DNA of 64,000 nt. It comes from Bordetella petrii. Its GTDB lineage: Bacteria > Pseudomonadota > Gammaproteobacteria > Burkholderiales > Burkholderiaceae_B. Below, in pieces: positions 52,517 through 61,507 of this stretch. The notes beneath the pieces were generated by a model. The model was not told where the DNA came from, searched no databases, and saw only the letters and a program-made list of their open reading frames with translations. Position 1 is the stretch's first letter. Each line of letters begins with the position of its first letter. A program made the position numbers and the translations under genes. Where the stretch lies: contig WMBV01000005.1 of NCBI GenBank assembly GCA_017745595.1, positions 62,001 to 126,000 of the forward strand, given 5' to 3'.

Positions 52517-55500
52517 GCTTCCTTTTCGCTGGAAGGTTCGTCGGCCGGCGCCGGGCCCGGCGCGGGGCCCGGCCCGGCGCGCGGGCCGAACCATTGCCGG
52601 ACCACCACGTAGAACAGCGGGGTGAAGAACACGCCGAAAATCGTGGCGGTCAGCATGCTGCCCATGACGCTGGTGCCCACCGCCCGCTGGCTGGCGGCGC
52701 CCGCGCCCGAGGCAAAGACCAGCGGCAGCATGCCCAGCACGAACGTCAGGCTGGTCATCACAATGGGGCGCAGGCGCTGCCGCGCCGCGTCGACCACGGC
52801 CTCGAGGCGGTCGCGCCCCTGCGCCTCTTCCTTGATGGCGAACTCGACGATCAGAATGCCGTTCTTGGCCGCCAGGCCGATGATGGTGACCAGGCCGATA
52901 TTGAAGTAAACGTCGGCCGACATGCCGCGCACCAGCGTGAAACCGGCGGCGCCCAGCATGCCGAACGGCAGGATCAGCAGCACCACGATGGGCACCGACC
53001 AGCTTTCATACAGGGCCGACAGCAGCAGGAACACCACCACCAGGGACAAGCCGAGCAGCAGCGCCACCTGGTTGCCGGCCTGGGTTTCTTCGAAGGCGGT
53101 GCCGGTCCATTCGTAGCTCAGGCCCGGGCCGAGCGTGTCGTCGGCGATGTGCTCCATGGCGCGCAGCGCGGCGCCGCTGGACTGGCCCGCGGAGGCCTCG
53201 CCCGAAATGGTGATGGAGGGAAAGCCGTTGTAGCGCTCGAGCTGCTGCGGGCCGTTGGTCCAGTGCATGCGCGAAAAGGCCGAGAACGGCACCATCTGGC
53301 CCTGGTCATTGCGCAGTTGCAGGGCCGCGATGTCGTCGGGCCGCATGCGCTGCCCGGGCTCGGCCTGCAGGAATACACGCAGCACACTACCCTCGTGGAC
53401 GAAGTCGTTCACGTAGTTCGAGCCGAACGCCAGCGCCAGCGCCTGGTTCACCTGGGCCACTTGCAGCCCCAGCGCGCGCGCATGCACGCGGTCTATATCC
53501 ACGTACAGCTGGGGCGCGGGCGGCATGCCGTCAATGCGCATGCCGGTCAGTATGGGGTTGCTGGCGGCCGCCGCCAGCATGGCGGCGCCGGCCTGCTCCA
53601 GGGTGGCCCCGCCCAAGCCGCTGCGGTCTTGCACCTTCATGGAAAAGCCCGAGGCATTGCCCAGCGATGGGATGGGCGGGGGATTCAAGGCGAAGATCAG
53701 CGCCTCGGGCACCGCCCGGAAGGCCAGGTTGCTGCGGCCGACCACGGTGTCGACCGAGTTGGCGGCGCCCGGCCTGTCGCCCCAGGGATACATGTCGACG
53801 AAAGACATGCCGGCGGTCTGGCCCTGGCCGAATATGCTGAAGCCCACGACCGACGCGATGTTGCGCACCCCGTGCTGCTGGTTCAGCATGGCTTCGGCCT
53901 GGTTCACCGCGCGTTCGGTGCCGTCGGCCGTGCCGCCGGGCGCCCCGGTATACGCGACAAAGAAATAGCCCTGGTCTTCGGACGGCAGGTAGCCGCCCGG
54001 CAGCCGCGCAAACAAGAACACCGCCAGCCCGCACACCGCCACGAACGCCAGCATCCAGCGCAGCGGGTGCACCAGCATGCGCTGCACGCCGTTCACATAG
54101 CGGCGCGTCACGGCGTCGAAGCCCGCGTTGAATTTGTCGAACACCCATTGCTTGCCCCGGTGCAGCCATGCCAGCCGCTGGGGCCTCGCCGGCCGGCCGG
54201 GCGCGCCGGCGGGCTCGGGCAGTTTCAGCAGGGTCGCGCACAGCGCCGCGCCCAGCGACAGGGCCAGGATGGTCGATATCACGATGGATACCGTCAGGGT
54301 GATGGAAAACTGGCGGTAGATCGCGCCGCTGGAGCCGGGAAACATCGCCATGGGCACGAACACGGCCACCAGCACCAGGGTACTGGCGATGATGGGGCCC
54401 CATACCTGCCCGATCGCCTTGCGGGTTGCCTCGGGCGCGCTCAGTTTCTCTTCTTGCATGATGCGCGAGACGTTCTCGGAAATGACGATGGCATCGTCAT
54501 TCAATATGCCGATGGCCACCACCATGCCGAACAGCGACAGCAGGTTGAGCGACGCCCCGAACATGAACAGGCCGGCGCACGTGCCGATCAGGGCCATGGG
54601 CACCACCAGCGTCGGGATCAGCGTGCTGCGCCAGCTTTGCAGGAAGATGAACACCATCACGGTGACCAGCAGCAGCGCTTCGACCATGGTGACCACCACG
54701 GACCGGATCGAGGTTTCGATGAACGGCGTGGTGTCGAACGGCACGGTCCAGGTCACCCCGTCGGGAAAGATCGATTCCAGCTCGGTCATGCGCGTGCGCA
54801 CCCGCTGCGCCACGTTCAGGGCATTCGCGTCGTTGGTCAATTGAATGCCGATGCCGGCCGCCGGCTTGCCATTGACGCGCAGCCGGAAGCCATAGTTGTC
54901 ATTGCCCAGCTCGACCCGCGCCACGTCGCCCAGCCGCACCACCGAGCCGTCGGTATTGACCCGCAAGATGATCTCGCGAAACTGCTCGGGCGTGGAAAAG
55001 CGGCTTTGCGTGACGATCTGCGCGTGGAACTGCGCGTCGCCGGCCAGCGGCTGGTCGCCCAGCGCGCCGCTGGCCACCTGGGTATTCTGTTCCTGCACCG
55101 CCCGCATCGCGTCGCCGGCCGACATCTGGTAGCTGGCCAGCTTGCTTTCGTCCATCCATATCCGCATGGCGAACGGCGAACCGAATAGCTGCACATCGCC
55201 CACCCCGGGGATGCGGCGCAGTTCGTTAAGAATATTGTTCGATGCAAAGTTGCCCATCTCTACCGTCGAGACGTCGCCGCGTTCGGACTGCAAGGCCACC
55301 AGCATCAGAAAGCCGGACGATGCCTTGGTCACAGTAATACCCAACTGCCGCACCTCTTGCGGCAGGCGCGGCTCGACCCGGCTGAGCCGGTCCTGTACCT
55401 GCCCGCGCGCCACGTCCAGATCGGTGCCGGGGGCGAACGTCACGGTGATCTGGGCCGACCCGTTGGCGCGGCTGACCGACGACATGTACAGAAAGTCGTC

Positions 55501-55716
55501 CAGGCCGTTCATCTCTTCTTCGATGATCGAAGTCAGGTTGCGGTCGATCGTGGCGGCGTCGGCGCCGCGATAATGCGCCTGGATCGAGATCGAAGGCGGC
55601 GCGATGTTCGGGTACTGCTCGACCGGCAGCAGCACCAGCGCGATCACCCCGAACAGCAGGATGAACAGGGCCACCACCCAGGCAAACACAGGACGGAATA
55701 CGAAGAAGGAATTCAT
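52513..55716 (-). CDS. RND efflux pump inner membrane subunit (AcrB/MexB, HAE1 family)
   Basis: Protein of 1067 aa, the usual size. It starts MNSFFVFRPVFAWVVALFILLFGVIALVLLPVEQYPNIAPPSI and has two six-helix halves. The proton-relay aspartates lie in GILNDDAIVISENV. Periplasmic porter and docking domains and the second-half GLAAKNGILIVEFA are intact. The tail is Pro/Glu-rich. It exports hydrophobic compounds with proton antiport. It lies 13 bases after the adaptor gene. The drug range is unknown. Confidence 0.95.
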   Translation of the reverse strand: MNSFFVFRPVFAWVVALFILLFGVIALVLLPVEQYPNIAPPSISIQAHYRGADAATIDRNLTSIIEEEMNGLDDFLYMSSVSRANGSAQITVTFAPGTDLDVARGQVQDRLSRVEPRLPQEVRQLGITVTKASSGFLMLVALQSERGDVSTVEMGNFASNNILNELRRIPGVGDVQLFGSPFAMRIWMDESKLASYQMSAGDAMRAVQEQNTQVASGALGDQPLAGDAQFHAQIVTQSRFSTPEQFREIILRVNTDGSVVRLGDVARVELGNDNYGFRLRVNGKPAAGIGIQLTNDANALNVAQRVRTRMTELESIFPDGVTWTVPFDTTPFIETSIRSVVVTMVEALLLVTVMVFIFLQSWRSTLIPTLVVPMALIGTCAGLFMFGASLNLLSLFGMVVAIGILNDDAIVISENVSRIMQEEKLSAPEATRKAIGQVWGPIIASTLVLVAVFVPMAMFPGSSGAIYRQFSITLTVSIVISTILALSLGAALCATLLKLPEPAGAPGRPARPQRLAWLHRGKQWVFDKFNAGFDAVTRRYVNGVQRMLVHPLRWMLAFVAVCGLAVFLFARLPGGYLPSEDQGYFFVAYTGAPGGTADGTERAVNQAEAMLNQQHGVRNIASVVGFSIFGQGQTAGMSFVDMYPWGDRPGAANSVDTVVGRSNLAFRAVPEALIFALNPPPIPSLGNASGFSMKVQDRSGLGGATLEQAGAAMLAAAASNPILTGMRIDGMPPAPQLYVDIDRVHARALGLQVAQVNQALALAFGSNYVNDFVHEGSVLRVFLQAEPGQRMRPDDIAALQLRNDQGQMVPFSAFSRMHWTNGPQQLERYNGFPSITISGEASAGQSSGAALRAMEHIADDTLGPGLSYEWTGTAFEETQAGNQVALLLGLSLVVVFLLLSALYESWSVPIVVLLILPFGMLGAAGFTLVRGMSADVYFNIGLVTIIGLAAKNGILIVEFAIKEEAQGRDRLEAVVDAARQRLRPIVMTSLTFVLGMLPLVFASGAGAASQRAVGTSVMGSMLTATIFGVFFTPLFYVVVRQWFGPRAGPGPAPGPAPADEPSSEKEA

Positions 55717-55729
55717 GGTCCGGATTCCG

Positions 55730-56881
55730 CTATCGGCCTGGCTCGGCCTCGGACGCCTGGACCTGCTGTCCCGGCCTGACTTTGTGCCATCCGTCGACGA
55801 TGACCCGCTCTCCGTCGTCGAGCCCGCGCCGCACGACCCAATTGCCGTCCTGCTGCTCGCCCAGCTCGATCTGCCGGGCCTGCACCACGTTGTCCGGGCC
55901 GGCGACCAGCACGCTGGCGATACCGTTGTTCAACTGCACCGCGCGTGCCGGTATCAGCATGCCATCGTGCCGCACGCCGACCAGGAACCGGCCCCTGACG
56001 AACTGGCCCGGCAGCAGCGTCCGGTCGGTGTTCTCGAATTGCGCCCGCACCGTCTGCGAGCCCGACGTGCGGTCCACCGCCAGGTCGGCGAAATCGACCT
56101 GGCCGGCTTCGGGATATTCGCGCCCGTTGGCCAGGGTCAGCCGCACCGTGAATTTGTGGTTGTCGGGCAGCGTCAGCGCGCCCGATTGCACGTACTCGGC
56201 CAAGTCCAGGATGGCCGTGCTCGACTTCGTGAAGGTGGCGCTGATAGGCGAAAGCTGGTTGATCTGCGCCAGCAGGGTGGCCGATGCCGCGCTGACCAGC
56301 GCGCCTTCGGTGACCAGCGCGCGCCCCACCCTGCCGGCAATGGGCGCGCGCACCGTGCAGCGCTCGAGGCGCAGCCGGGCCAGCGTCACCGCGGCCCGGG
56401 CGTCGGCCACGTTGGCCTGGGCCTGGCCCAGCGCCGCCAGCGCGGCATCGTACTCCTGCGCGCTGACGGCCTGCCGGCTGACCAGCGGCCGGAAGCGCTG
56501 CGCCACCGAGGCGGCATTCTTCTGCACCGCCTGCGCGCGCTGCAGCATTGCCTCAGCCTGCGCCAGCTGGGCCTTGTAATCGCTGTCGTCGATCTGGAAC
56601 AGCGGCGTGCCGGCCGCCACGTCCGTGCCCTCGGTGTAAAGCAGTTTCTCGACGATGCCGTCCACCCGGGCGCGGATCTCGGCGGTGCGCTGGGGCTCGA
56701 TGCGGCCCGGCAAATCGAACTCGAAGTCGATCGGCGCGCGGGCCACGGTGGTAACCAGCACCGTCGGGGGCGGAATCACGATGCCGGCATCGTCCGCGCG
56801 GTCGCAGCCGGCGGCGGCCGCGGCCAGCAGCAAGATCGCGGCCCGCGCGCCCAGGCCAGACATGCCATTCACACGTCCCAT
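55730..56881 (-). CDS. RND periplasmic adaptor lipoprotein (AcrA/MexA family)
   Basis: Protein of 383 aa. A lipoprotein signal ends AAAAAGC near residue 26. A lipoyl-type half-motif (GRIEPQRTAEIRARVDGIVEKLLYTEGTDVAAGTPLFQID) is followed by a coiled-coil hairpin of about 70 residues. The other lipoyl half (CTVRAPIAGRVGRALVTEGALV), a beta-barrel and a membrane-proximal domain complete it. It is first in the operon, with no repressor gene alongside. The ATG at 56881 is preferred to a TTG at 56896. Confidence 0.94.
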   Translation of the reverse strand: MGRVNGMSGLGARAAILLLAAAAAGCDRADDAGIVIPPPTVLVTTVARAPIDFEFDLPGRIEPQRTAEIRARVDGIVEKLLYTEGTDVAAGTPLFQIDDSDYKAQLAQAEAMLQRAQAVQKNAASVAQRFRPLVSRQAVSAQEYDAALAALGQAQANVADARAAVTLARLRLERCTVRAPIAGRVGRALVTEGALVSAASATLLAQINQLSPISATFTKSSTAILDLAEYVQSGALTLPDNHKFTVRLTLANGREYPEAGQVDFADLAVDRTSGSQTVRAQFENTDRTLLPGQFVRGRFLVGVRHDGMLIPARAVQLNNGIASVLVAGPDNVVQARQIELGEQQDGNWVVRRGLDDGERVIVDGWHKVRPGQQVQASEAEPGR

Positions 56882-56926
56882 CAACGATCTCCCCAACGCG
56901 GCCCAGGCCGCTATGCAACAGACGGA

Positions 56927-57484
56927 TCAAAAAGACCACTTGCCGAACACAAACAGCACATTGCCCGTTCCGCTTCTGCCCGGGATATACGTCGCATACA
57001 CGCTGGCGCGGCGGTATTCCGCCGAAACCAGCGGCAAAATGCCGGGAAAAGGGATGTAATTGTTGATATCTTTGCGCGACATGAGGAACAGCGTGTAGCC
57101 CGCCCCCAGCCGCCAATTGGGAGTGAGATGGGCTACCTTCAGGAAGCCGTATCCCGCCATTGCCTGAATGCGCGCGTGCGAGTCCAGGAACGACATGGCG
57201 TACAGGCCCTGCCAGTCGCCGTCTTCGTCGTAAATACTGCGGCCGTAGCCGCCGCCCCAGGCGGCCTCGTTGAATTCTTCGATCTTTTCCGCGCTGTACA
57301 TCGAGCGGTTGTGCCACGCCCATCCGGTGACGTACAGGTCGTTGCTGCCGGTAGTCCAGATTTCATTGAGGCGGTTGCATGCCCGCTGCATCCAGGAAGC
57401 CTGCATATCGCAGGCCCATGCGCCACCCGGTAATAGCACACTCCCACACAGAACAATCGAGAAAATCGACTTTCGCATAAGCAT
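56927..57484 (-). CDS. pagP: Lipid A palmitoyltransferase PagP
   Basis: Protein of 185 aa. A signal peptide (to about Ala24) precedes the 8-stranded barrel enzyme. The catalytic residues of E. coli PagP (His33, Asp76, Ser77) have matches at His58 (YVTGWAWHNR) and Asp101-Ser102 (SFLDSHARIQ), with the same 43-residue spacing. The C-terminus NVLFVFGKWSF is a typical outer-membrane end. PagP moves palmitate from phospholipid to lipid A in the outer membrane, raising resistance to cationic peptides. It is independent of the RND operon and divergent from the DASS transporter gene. Confidence 0.94.
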   Translation of the reverse strand: MLMRKSIFSIVLCGSVLLPGGAWACDMQASWMQRACNRLNEIWTTGSNDLYVTGWAWHNRSMYSAEKIEEFNEAAWGGGYGRSIYDEDGDWQGLYAMSFLDSHARIQAMAGYGFLKVAHLTPNWRLGAGYTLFLMSRKDINNYIPFPGILPLVSAEYRRASVYATYIPGRSGTGNVLFVFGKWSF

Positions 57485-57656
57485 CAAAGCGTAGCGTCCG
57501 GGACCCAATGCATGGACTGTGACAACACTTTAAGGATGGTCACTCGTTTGACGCAAGTGTTTGCCGAACTCACTGCGATTTATTGCACCTCGGCGCGCGC
57601 GATTCGACCGGCCCGGGGGCAGCCACGCCATAGGGAAAAGCGGCGCCACCGGGGTG

Positions 57657-57676
57657 TTGGTACATCGATGTATCAA
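57657..57676. promoter_or_regulatory. 20-base inverted repeat, candidate operator of the DASS/Ldh genes
   Basis: TTGGTACATCGATGTATCAA has a perfect 12-base palindromic core (57661-57672) and flanks pairing at three of four positions. It is 115 bases before the DASS transporter start, in the 306-base pagP/DASS divergent gap. The size and symmetry fit a GntR-family operator. No such regulator is encoded nearby. The rest of the gap shows no gene. Confidence 0.55.
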
Positions 57677-57790
57677 ATGTTTCCAAATAGTACGACCCTG
57701 ACAGCGGACAAGAATTCGACGTATTGTTGCGTGAAGCGAGTCATTGCCGAGCCGGGTTCCCGCCTCGGCCACCGCAGCCCCGGAGACGAC

Positions 57791-59284
57791 ATGACGACCG
57801 CGACCGCGACGCCCGCTTCCCCACCGCCGCCCAAGGCCAAGATTCCCATCGGACTGGTGGCCGGGGTGGCCGCGCTGGTGCTGGTGCTGCTGCTGCCCTT
57901 GCCCGCCGACCTGCCCCCCGCCGGCCATCGCATGCTGGCCATCCTGGCCTTCGCCGTGGTGGTCTGGGTAACGGAAGCCGTCTCGTACGAGGCCAGCGCC
58001 ATCATGGTGACCACCCTGATGGCGTTCTTGCTGGGCACGGCGCCCACGGTCAAGGACCCCAGTGTGCTGTACGGCACCTCGGCGGCCATCAGCATGGCAC
58101 TGACCGGCTTCGCTAACTCGGCGCTGGCCCTGGTGGCGGGCGCGCTGTTCATCGCCGCCGCCATGACCTACACCGGACTGGACCGGCGCATCGCCCTGGT
58201 GACCCTGGCCCGCATCGGCACCAGCACGCGCCGCATTCTGGTGGGCTGCGTGGCCGTCACCATTGTGCTGAGCCTGGTGGTTCCCAGCGCCACCGCCCGC
58301 AGCGCGGCCGTGGTGCCCATCATGATGGGCGTGATCGCCGCCTTCGGCGTCGACCGGCGCTCGAACATCGCGGCCGGCATCATGATCATCGTGGCGCATG
58401 CCACCAGCATCTGGAACGTGGGCATCCAGACCGCGGCGGCGCAAAACCTGCTGACCGTGGGATTCATGGACAAGATGCTGGGCGGACGGGTGGCGTGGTC
58501 CGACTGGCTGATCGCCGGCGCCCCGTGGGCGGTGATCATGTCGGGCGTGCTGATATTGCTGGTGCTGAAGATGCTGCCGCCCGAAAGCGACAACATCGCG
58601 GGCGGCAAAGAGGCCGTCGAAAAATCGCTGCGGGAACTGGGCCCCATGAGCGCGCCGCAAAAGCGCCTGATGGCGGTGTCGGTGCTGTTGCTGCTGTGCT
58701 GGGCCACCGAAGGCAAGCTGCACCGGTTCGACACGACTTCGACCACCTACTTCGGCCTGGTGCTGCTGATGCTGCCGCGCTTCGGCGTGATGACGTGGAA
58801 AGACGTGCAGTCGCGCATTCCGTGGGGCACCGTGATCGTGTTCGGCGTCGGCATCAGCCTGGGCACGGCCCTGCTGACGACCCAGGCCGGCCAGTGGCTG
58901 GGCGGCCAGGTCGTGGCGCGCACCGGCCTGGATCACCTGGGCCCGCTGGCGATCTTCGCCATTCTGGCCGCGTTCCTGATCATCATCCACCTGGGCTTTG
59001 CCAGCGCCACCGCGCTGACCTCGGCCATGCTGCCCATCCTGATCTCGGTGCTGACCACGCTGCCCGGCGATTTTAGCCGGCTGGGCATGACCATGCTGCT
59101 GGGCTTCGTGGTCAGCTACGGGTTCATCCTGCCGATCAACGCGCCGCAGAACATGGTGTGCCTGGGCACCGAAACATTCACCGCCAAGCAGTTCGCCAAG
59201 GTCGGCATCATCGTCACCGTGGTGGGCTACCTGTTGATGCTGGGCTTCGGCATGACCTACTGGCGCTGGCTGGGCTGGCTGTGA
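57791..59284 (+). CDS. DASS/SLC13 anion:Na+ symporter
   Basis: Protein of 497 aa with eleven to twelve transmembrane helices. LGTAPTVKDPSVLYGTSAAISMALTGFANSALALVAGALFIAAAM, then VVPSATARSAAVVPIM and IMIIVAHATSIWNVGIQTAAAQN correspond to the SNT-type substrate and sodium sites. LGFASATALTSAMLPI mirrors them in the second half. It belongs to the dicarboxylate/anion symporter group. The ATG at 57791 starts after a Pro-rich 20-residue tail. It lies 11 bases before the Ldh gene, so a 2-hydroxyacid or dicarboxylate substrate is likely. Confidence 0.9.
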   Translation: MTTATATPASPPPPKAKIPIGLVAGVAALVLVLLLPLPADLPPAGHRMLAILAFAVVVWVTEAVSYEASAIMVTTLMAFLLGTAPTVKDPSVLYGTSAAISMALTGFANSALALVAGALFIAAAMTYTGLDRRIALVTLARIGTSTRRILVGCVAVTIVLSLVVPSATARSAAVVPIMMGVIAAFGVDRRSNIAAGIMIIVAHATSIWNVGIQTAAAQNLLTVGFMDKMLGGRVAWSDWLIAGAPWAVIMSGVLILLVLKMLPPESDNIAGGKEAVEKSLRELGPMSAPQKRLMAVSVLLLLCWATEGKLHRFDTTSTTYFGLVLLMLPRFGVMTWKDVQSRIPWGTVIVFGVGISLGTALLTTQAGQWLGGQVVARTGLDHLGPLAIFAILAAFLIIIHLGFASATALTSAMLPILISVLTTLPGDFSRLGMTMLLGFVVSYGFILPINAPQNMVCLGTETFTAKQFAKVGIIVTVVGYLLMLGFGMTYWRWLGWL

Positions 59285-59295
59285 CGGAGGCGCCG

Positions 59296-60351
59296 ATGAA
59301 GATTTCGCTCGATCGGGCACGGGCCTATGGCGAGCGGGTACTGGCCGCGCTGGGCGCGCCCCCCGACATCGCGCAGGCGGTCGCGCAGCACCTGGTCGAG
59401 GCCGACCGGGTGGGCTACACCAGCCACGGGCTGTCTATCCTGGGAACCTATCGCAAGATGCTGGCCAGCGGGCTGGCGCGCGCCGACGGCCGCCCCGAAC
59501 TCGTGAACGACCGCGGGGCCATGCTGGCCTACGACGGCCACCGGGGCCTGGGGCAGTACGTGGGCAAGGTGGTGATCGAGCAGGCCATCGAGCGCGCCCG
59601 CCGGCACGGGCAGTGCATCGTGACACTGCGGCACAGCAATCATTTGGGGCGCATGGGCCATTTCGGCGAAATGGTGGCGGCCGAAGGGTTGATTCTGCTG
59701 GCGTTCACCAATGTGATCAGCCGCGCGCCCACCGTGGCGCCATACGGCGGCGCCCAGGCCTGCCTGACGACCAACCCGCTGTGCTTCGCCGGCCCCCTGC
59801 CGGGCGGACGCCCGCCGCTGCTGGTGGATATGGCCACCAGCACCATCGCGGCCAATAAGGCGCGCGTGCTGGCCGCCGAAGGGCAGCCCGCGCCGCCGGG
59901 CGCCCTGATCGACGCCCAGGGGCGCCTCACCACCGACCCGGGCGCGTTATTCACCGACCCGCCCGGGGCGCTGCTGCCCTTCGGCGGCCACAAGGGCTAC
60001 GCGATGGGCGTCGTCGCCGAGTTGCTGGCGGGCGTGCTGTCGGGTGGCGGCACCATCCAGCCCGAGCATCCGCGCGACGGCGCGGTCATCAACAATATGT
60101 TCGCGATTCTGCTGGACCCCCAGGTGGACTTCAATGCCGACTGGCGCACGCACGAGGTGGGGGCCTTTATTGACTACCTGCACGACTGCCCGCCCCAGCC
60201 GGGCGTGCGGCAGGTGGAGTATCCGGGCGAATACGAGGCGCGCAACCGGCTGCGCAACGCCGACTCGCTGAGCTTCGATGCCGGCATCTGGCAGGGCATG
60301 GTCGAGCTGGCGCGGGACCTGGGCGTGGCCGACGCGCTGGCGTGGTCCTGA
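59296..60351 (+). CDS. Ldh-family (type-2 malate/L-lactate/sulfolactate) NAD(P)-dependent dehydrogenase
   Basis: Protein of 351 aa. HLVEADRVGYTSHGLSIL with the conserved Ser-His, IVTLRHSNHLGRMGHF (catalytic His segment), NPLCFAGP, LLVDMATSTIAANKARVLAAEG and LLPFGGHKGYAMGVVAELLAGVLSG define the family. Such enzymes oxidise 2-hydroxyacids including malate, sulfolactate and ureidoglycolate. GGAGG is before the ATG. Co-transcription with the DASS importer suggests it metabolises the imported acid. Confidence 0.92.
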   Translation: MKISLDRARAYGERVLAALGAPPDIAQAVAQHLVEADRVGYTSHGLSILGTYRKMLASGLARADGRPELVNDRGAMLAYDGHRGLGQYVGKVVIEQAIERARRHGQCIVTLRHSNHLGRMGHFGEMVAAEGLILLAFTNVISRAPTVAPYGGAQACLTTNPLCFAGPLPGGRPPLLVDMATSTIAANKARVLAAEGQPAPPGALIDAQGRLTTDPGALFTDPPGALLPFGGHKGYAMGVVAELLAGVLSGGGTIQPEHPRDGAVINNMFAILLDPQVDFNADWRTHEVGAFIDYLHDCPPQPGVRQVEYPGEYEARNRLRNADSLSFDAGIWQGMVELARDLGVADALAWS

Positions 60352-60427
60352 GGCACGCCGCGAGGCCGCGGCAGCGCCGCCGGCGCGGTGTACACTGGTC
60401 CGCCTGTGCTTCTCTCTAGGCGTTGCC

Positions 60428-60619
60428 ATGCGTTTGCTGATTGCTTTGCTGTTGCCCTGGCTGGGCTTCTTCACCATCGGCCGGCCCATCGCCGGCATCA
60501 TTTGCCTGATCCTGCAAATCACCATCATCGGCTGGATCCCGGCCGCGATCTGGGCCGTGTACGCACTAAGCCAATACAACACCGACAAGAAGATCAAGCA
60601 GGCCCTGGAGTCCCGGTAA
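60428..60619 (+). CDS. YqaE/Pmp3-family small membrane protein
   Basis: Protein of 63 aa with two hydrophobic helices. MRLLIALLLPWLGFFTIGRPIAGIICLILQITIIGWIPAAIWAVYAL is close to the Pmp3/YqaE pattern of stress-induced membrane peptides, but the usual PPLGV loop is changed to FFTIGRP. The charged C-terminus is NTDKKIKQALESR. It stands alone after the Ldh gene with its own upstream gap of 76 bases. Confidence 0.83.
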   Translation: MRLLIALLLPWLGFFTIGRPIAGIICLILQITIIGWIPAAIWAVYALSQYNTDKKIKQALESR

Positions 60620-60637
60620 GGCCGGATTCGCCGGGAT

Positions 60638-61489
60638 TCAATAGTCGATTTCCGACAGCAGCCTCATCATCCCGACAGATGGCTCAGCCCCGGGCCAACT
60701 GTCGCTGCCCCCAAGGCGGCGAAATGTCTTCCCCGCGGCCACGGCAATCGGGTTGGGCAGCTCGCGATCAGCCAGCATCTGGGCCAGAGCCTCCATTTCT
60801 TCTGCTCTGCGCAGTATATGGCGCGGATAAGTCGGCACCAGCTTGCTGAAATCGTTCAAAGTGCCACCCATGTGATACTGGATCAGCGCGAACAGGGCAT
60901 CAGCGATCCCGAAAGCGTTGGCAGTGTTGGCTGTTTCGAACAAGGCGGCAGCCATGGTCTTGTTGAAACCAGCAAAGGCCATTTTGAAAATTGACGCCTG
61001 TGCAACCTCATCGCCAAGCCGAATCACCGGCAACAAGCCCTTGAACAGCAGTTCCAGAGGCTTCGTATTGGAACCGCTGGTATAGATCCGCCCTTCTTCG
61101 CGCAAGTGCGAGGCGCGCCCAATGATGCAGGCATTGCAGAATGGCAATCCGGCCTTGCCGAAAGCCGCGCCGAGACCTTCGGCGACCATCGGGGCCTTGG
61201 CATTCAGATCGACATAGACAGGCGCCGCATTCTGTTCCAGGCACAGTTTGATTGCCTGTTGCGCCACACTCATAACTGCCGATGGCGGCACCAGAGACAG
61301 GATCAGGTCGCAGTCGGCCACGGCGGCGGCCATATCGGCTTGTGCTTCTACGCCGATTTTCCGCGCCGCCTGCTGGGTTTGCTCGCTGCGGCTGCCCACC
61401 GGGCTGGTCACGCGATGGCCAGCAGCCAGCAGCAAGGCGGCAAAGGCACCCCCCATATCGCCTGGATAGAGAATCGTGACCGTTGACAT
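60638..61489 (-). CDS. NAD-binding hydroxyacid-type dehydrogenase (6-PGDH-like, DUF1932)
   Basis: Protein of 283 aa. The N-terminal Rossmann motif is ILYPGDMGGAFAALLLAAGH, with DLILSLVPPSAV and YVDLNAKAP as in 6-phosphogluconate/3-hydroxyisobutyrate-type enzymes. The C-terminal helical DUF1932 domain carries FKMAFAGFNKTMAAALFET with the family catalytic Lys region. GC content and codon choice look lower and less biased than in the neighbours, as for the next gene, suggesting joint acquisition. Its substrate is unknown. Confidence 0.87.
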   Translation of the reverse strand: MSTVTILYPGDMGGAFAALLLAAGHRVTSPVGSRSEQTQQAARKIGVEAQADMAAAVADCDLILSLVPPSAVMSVAQQAIKLCLEQNAAPVYVDLNAKAPMVAEGLGAAFGKAGLPFCNACIIGRASHLREEGRIYTSGSNTKPLELLFKGLLPVIRLGDEVAQASIFKMAFAGFNKTMAAALFETANTANAFGIADALFALIQYHMGGTLNDFSKLVPTYPRHILRRAEEMEALAQMLADRELPNPIAVAAGKTFRRLGGSDSWPGAEPSVGMMRLLSEIDY

Positions 61490-61507
61490 GACTTGGCCTC
61501 CCGGGGC

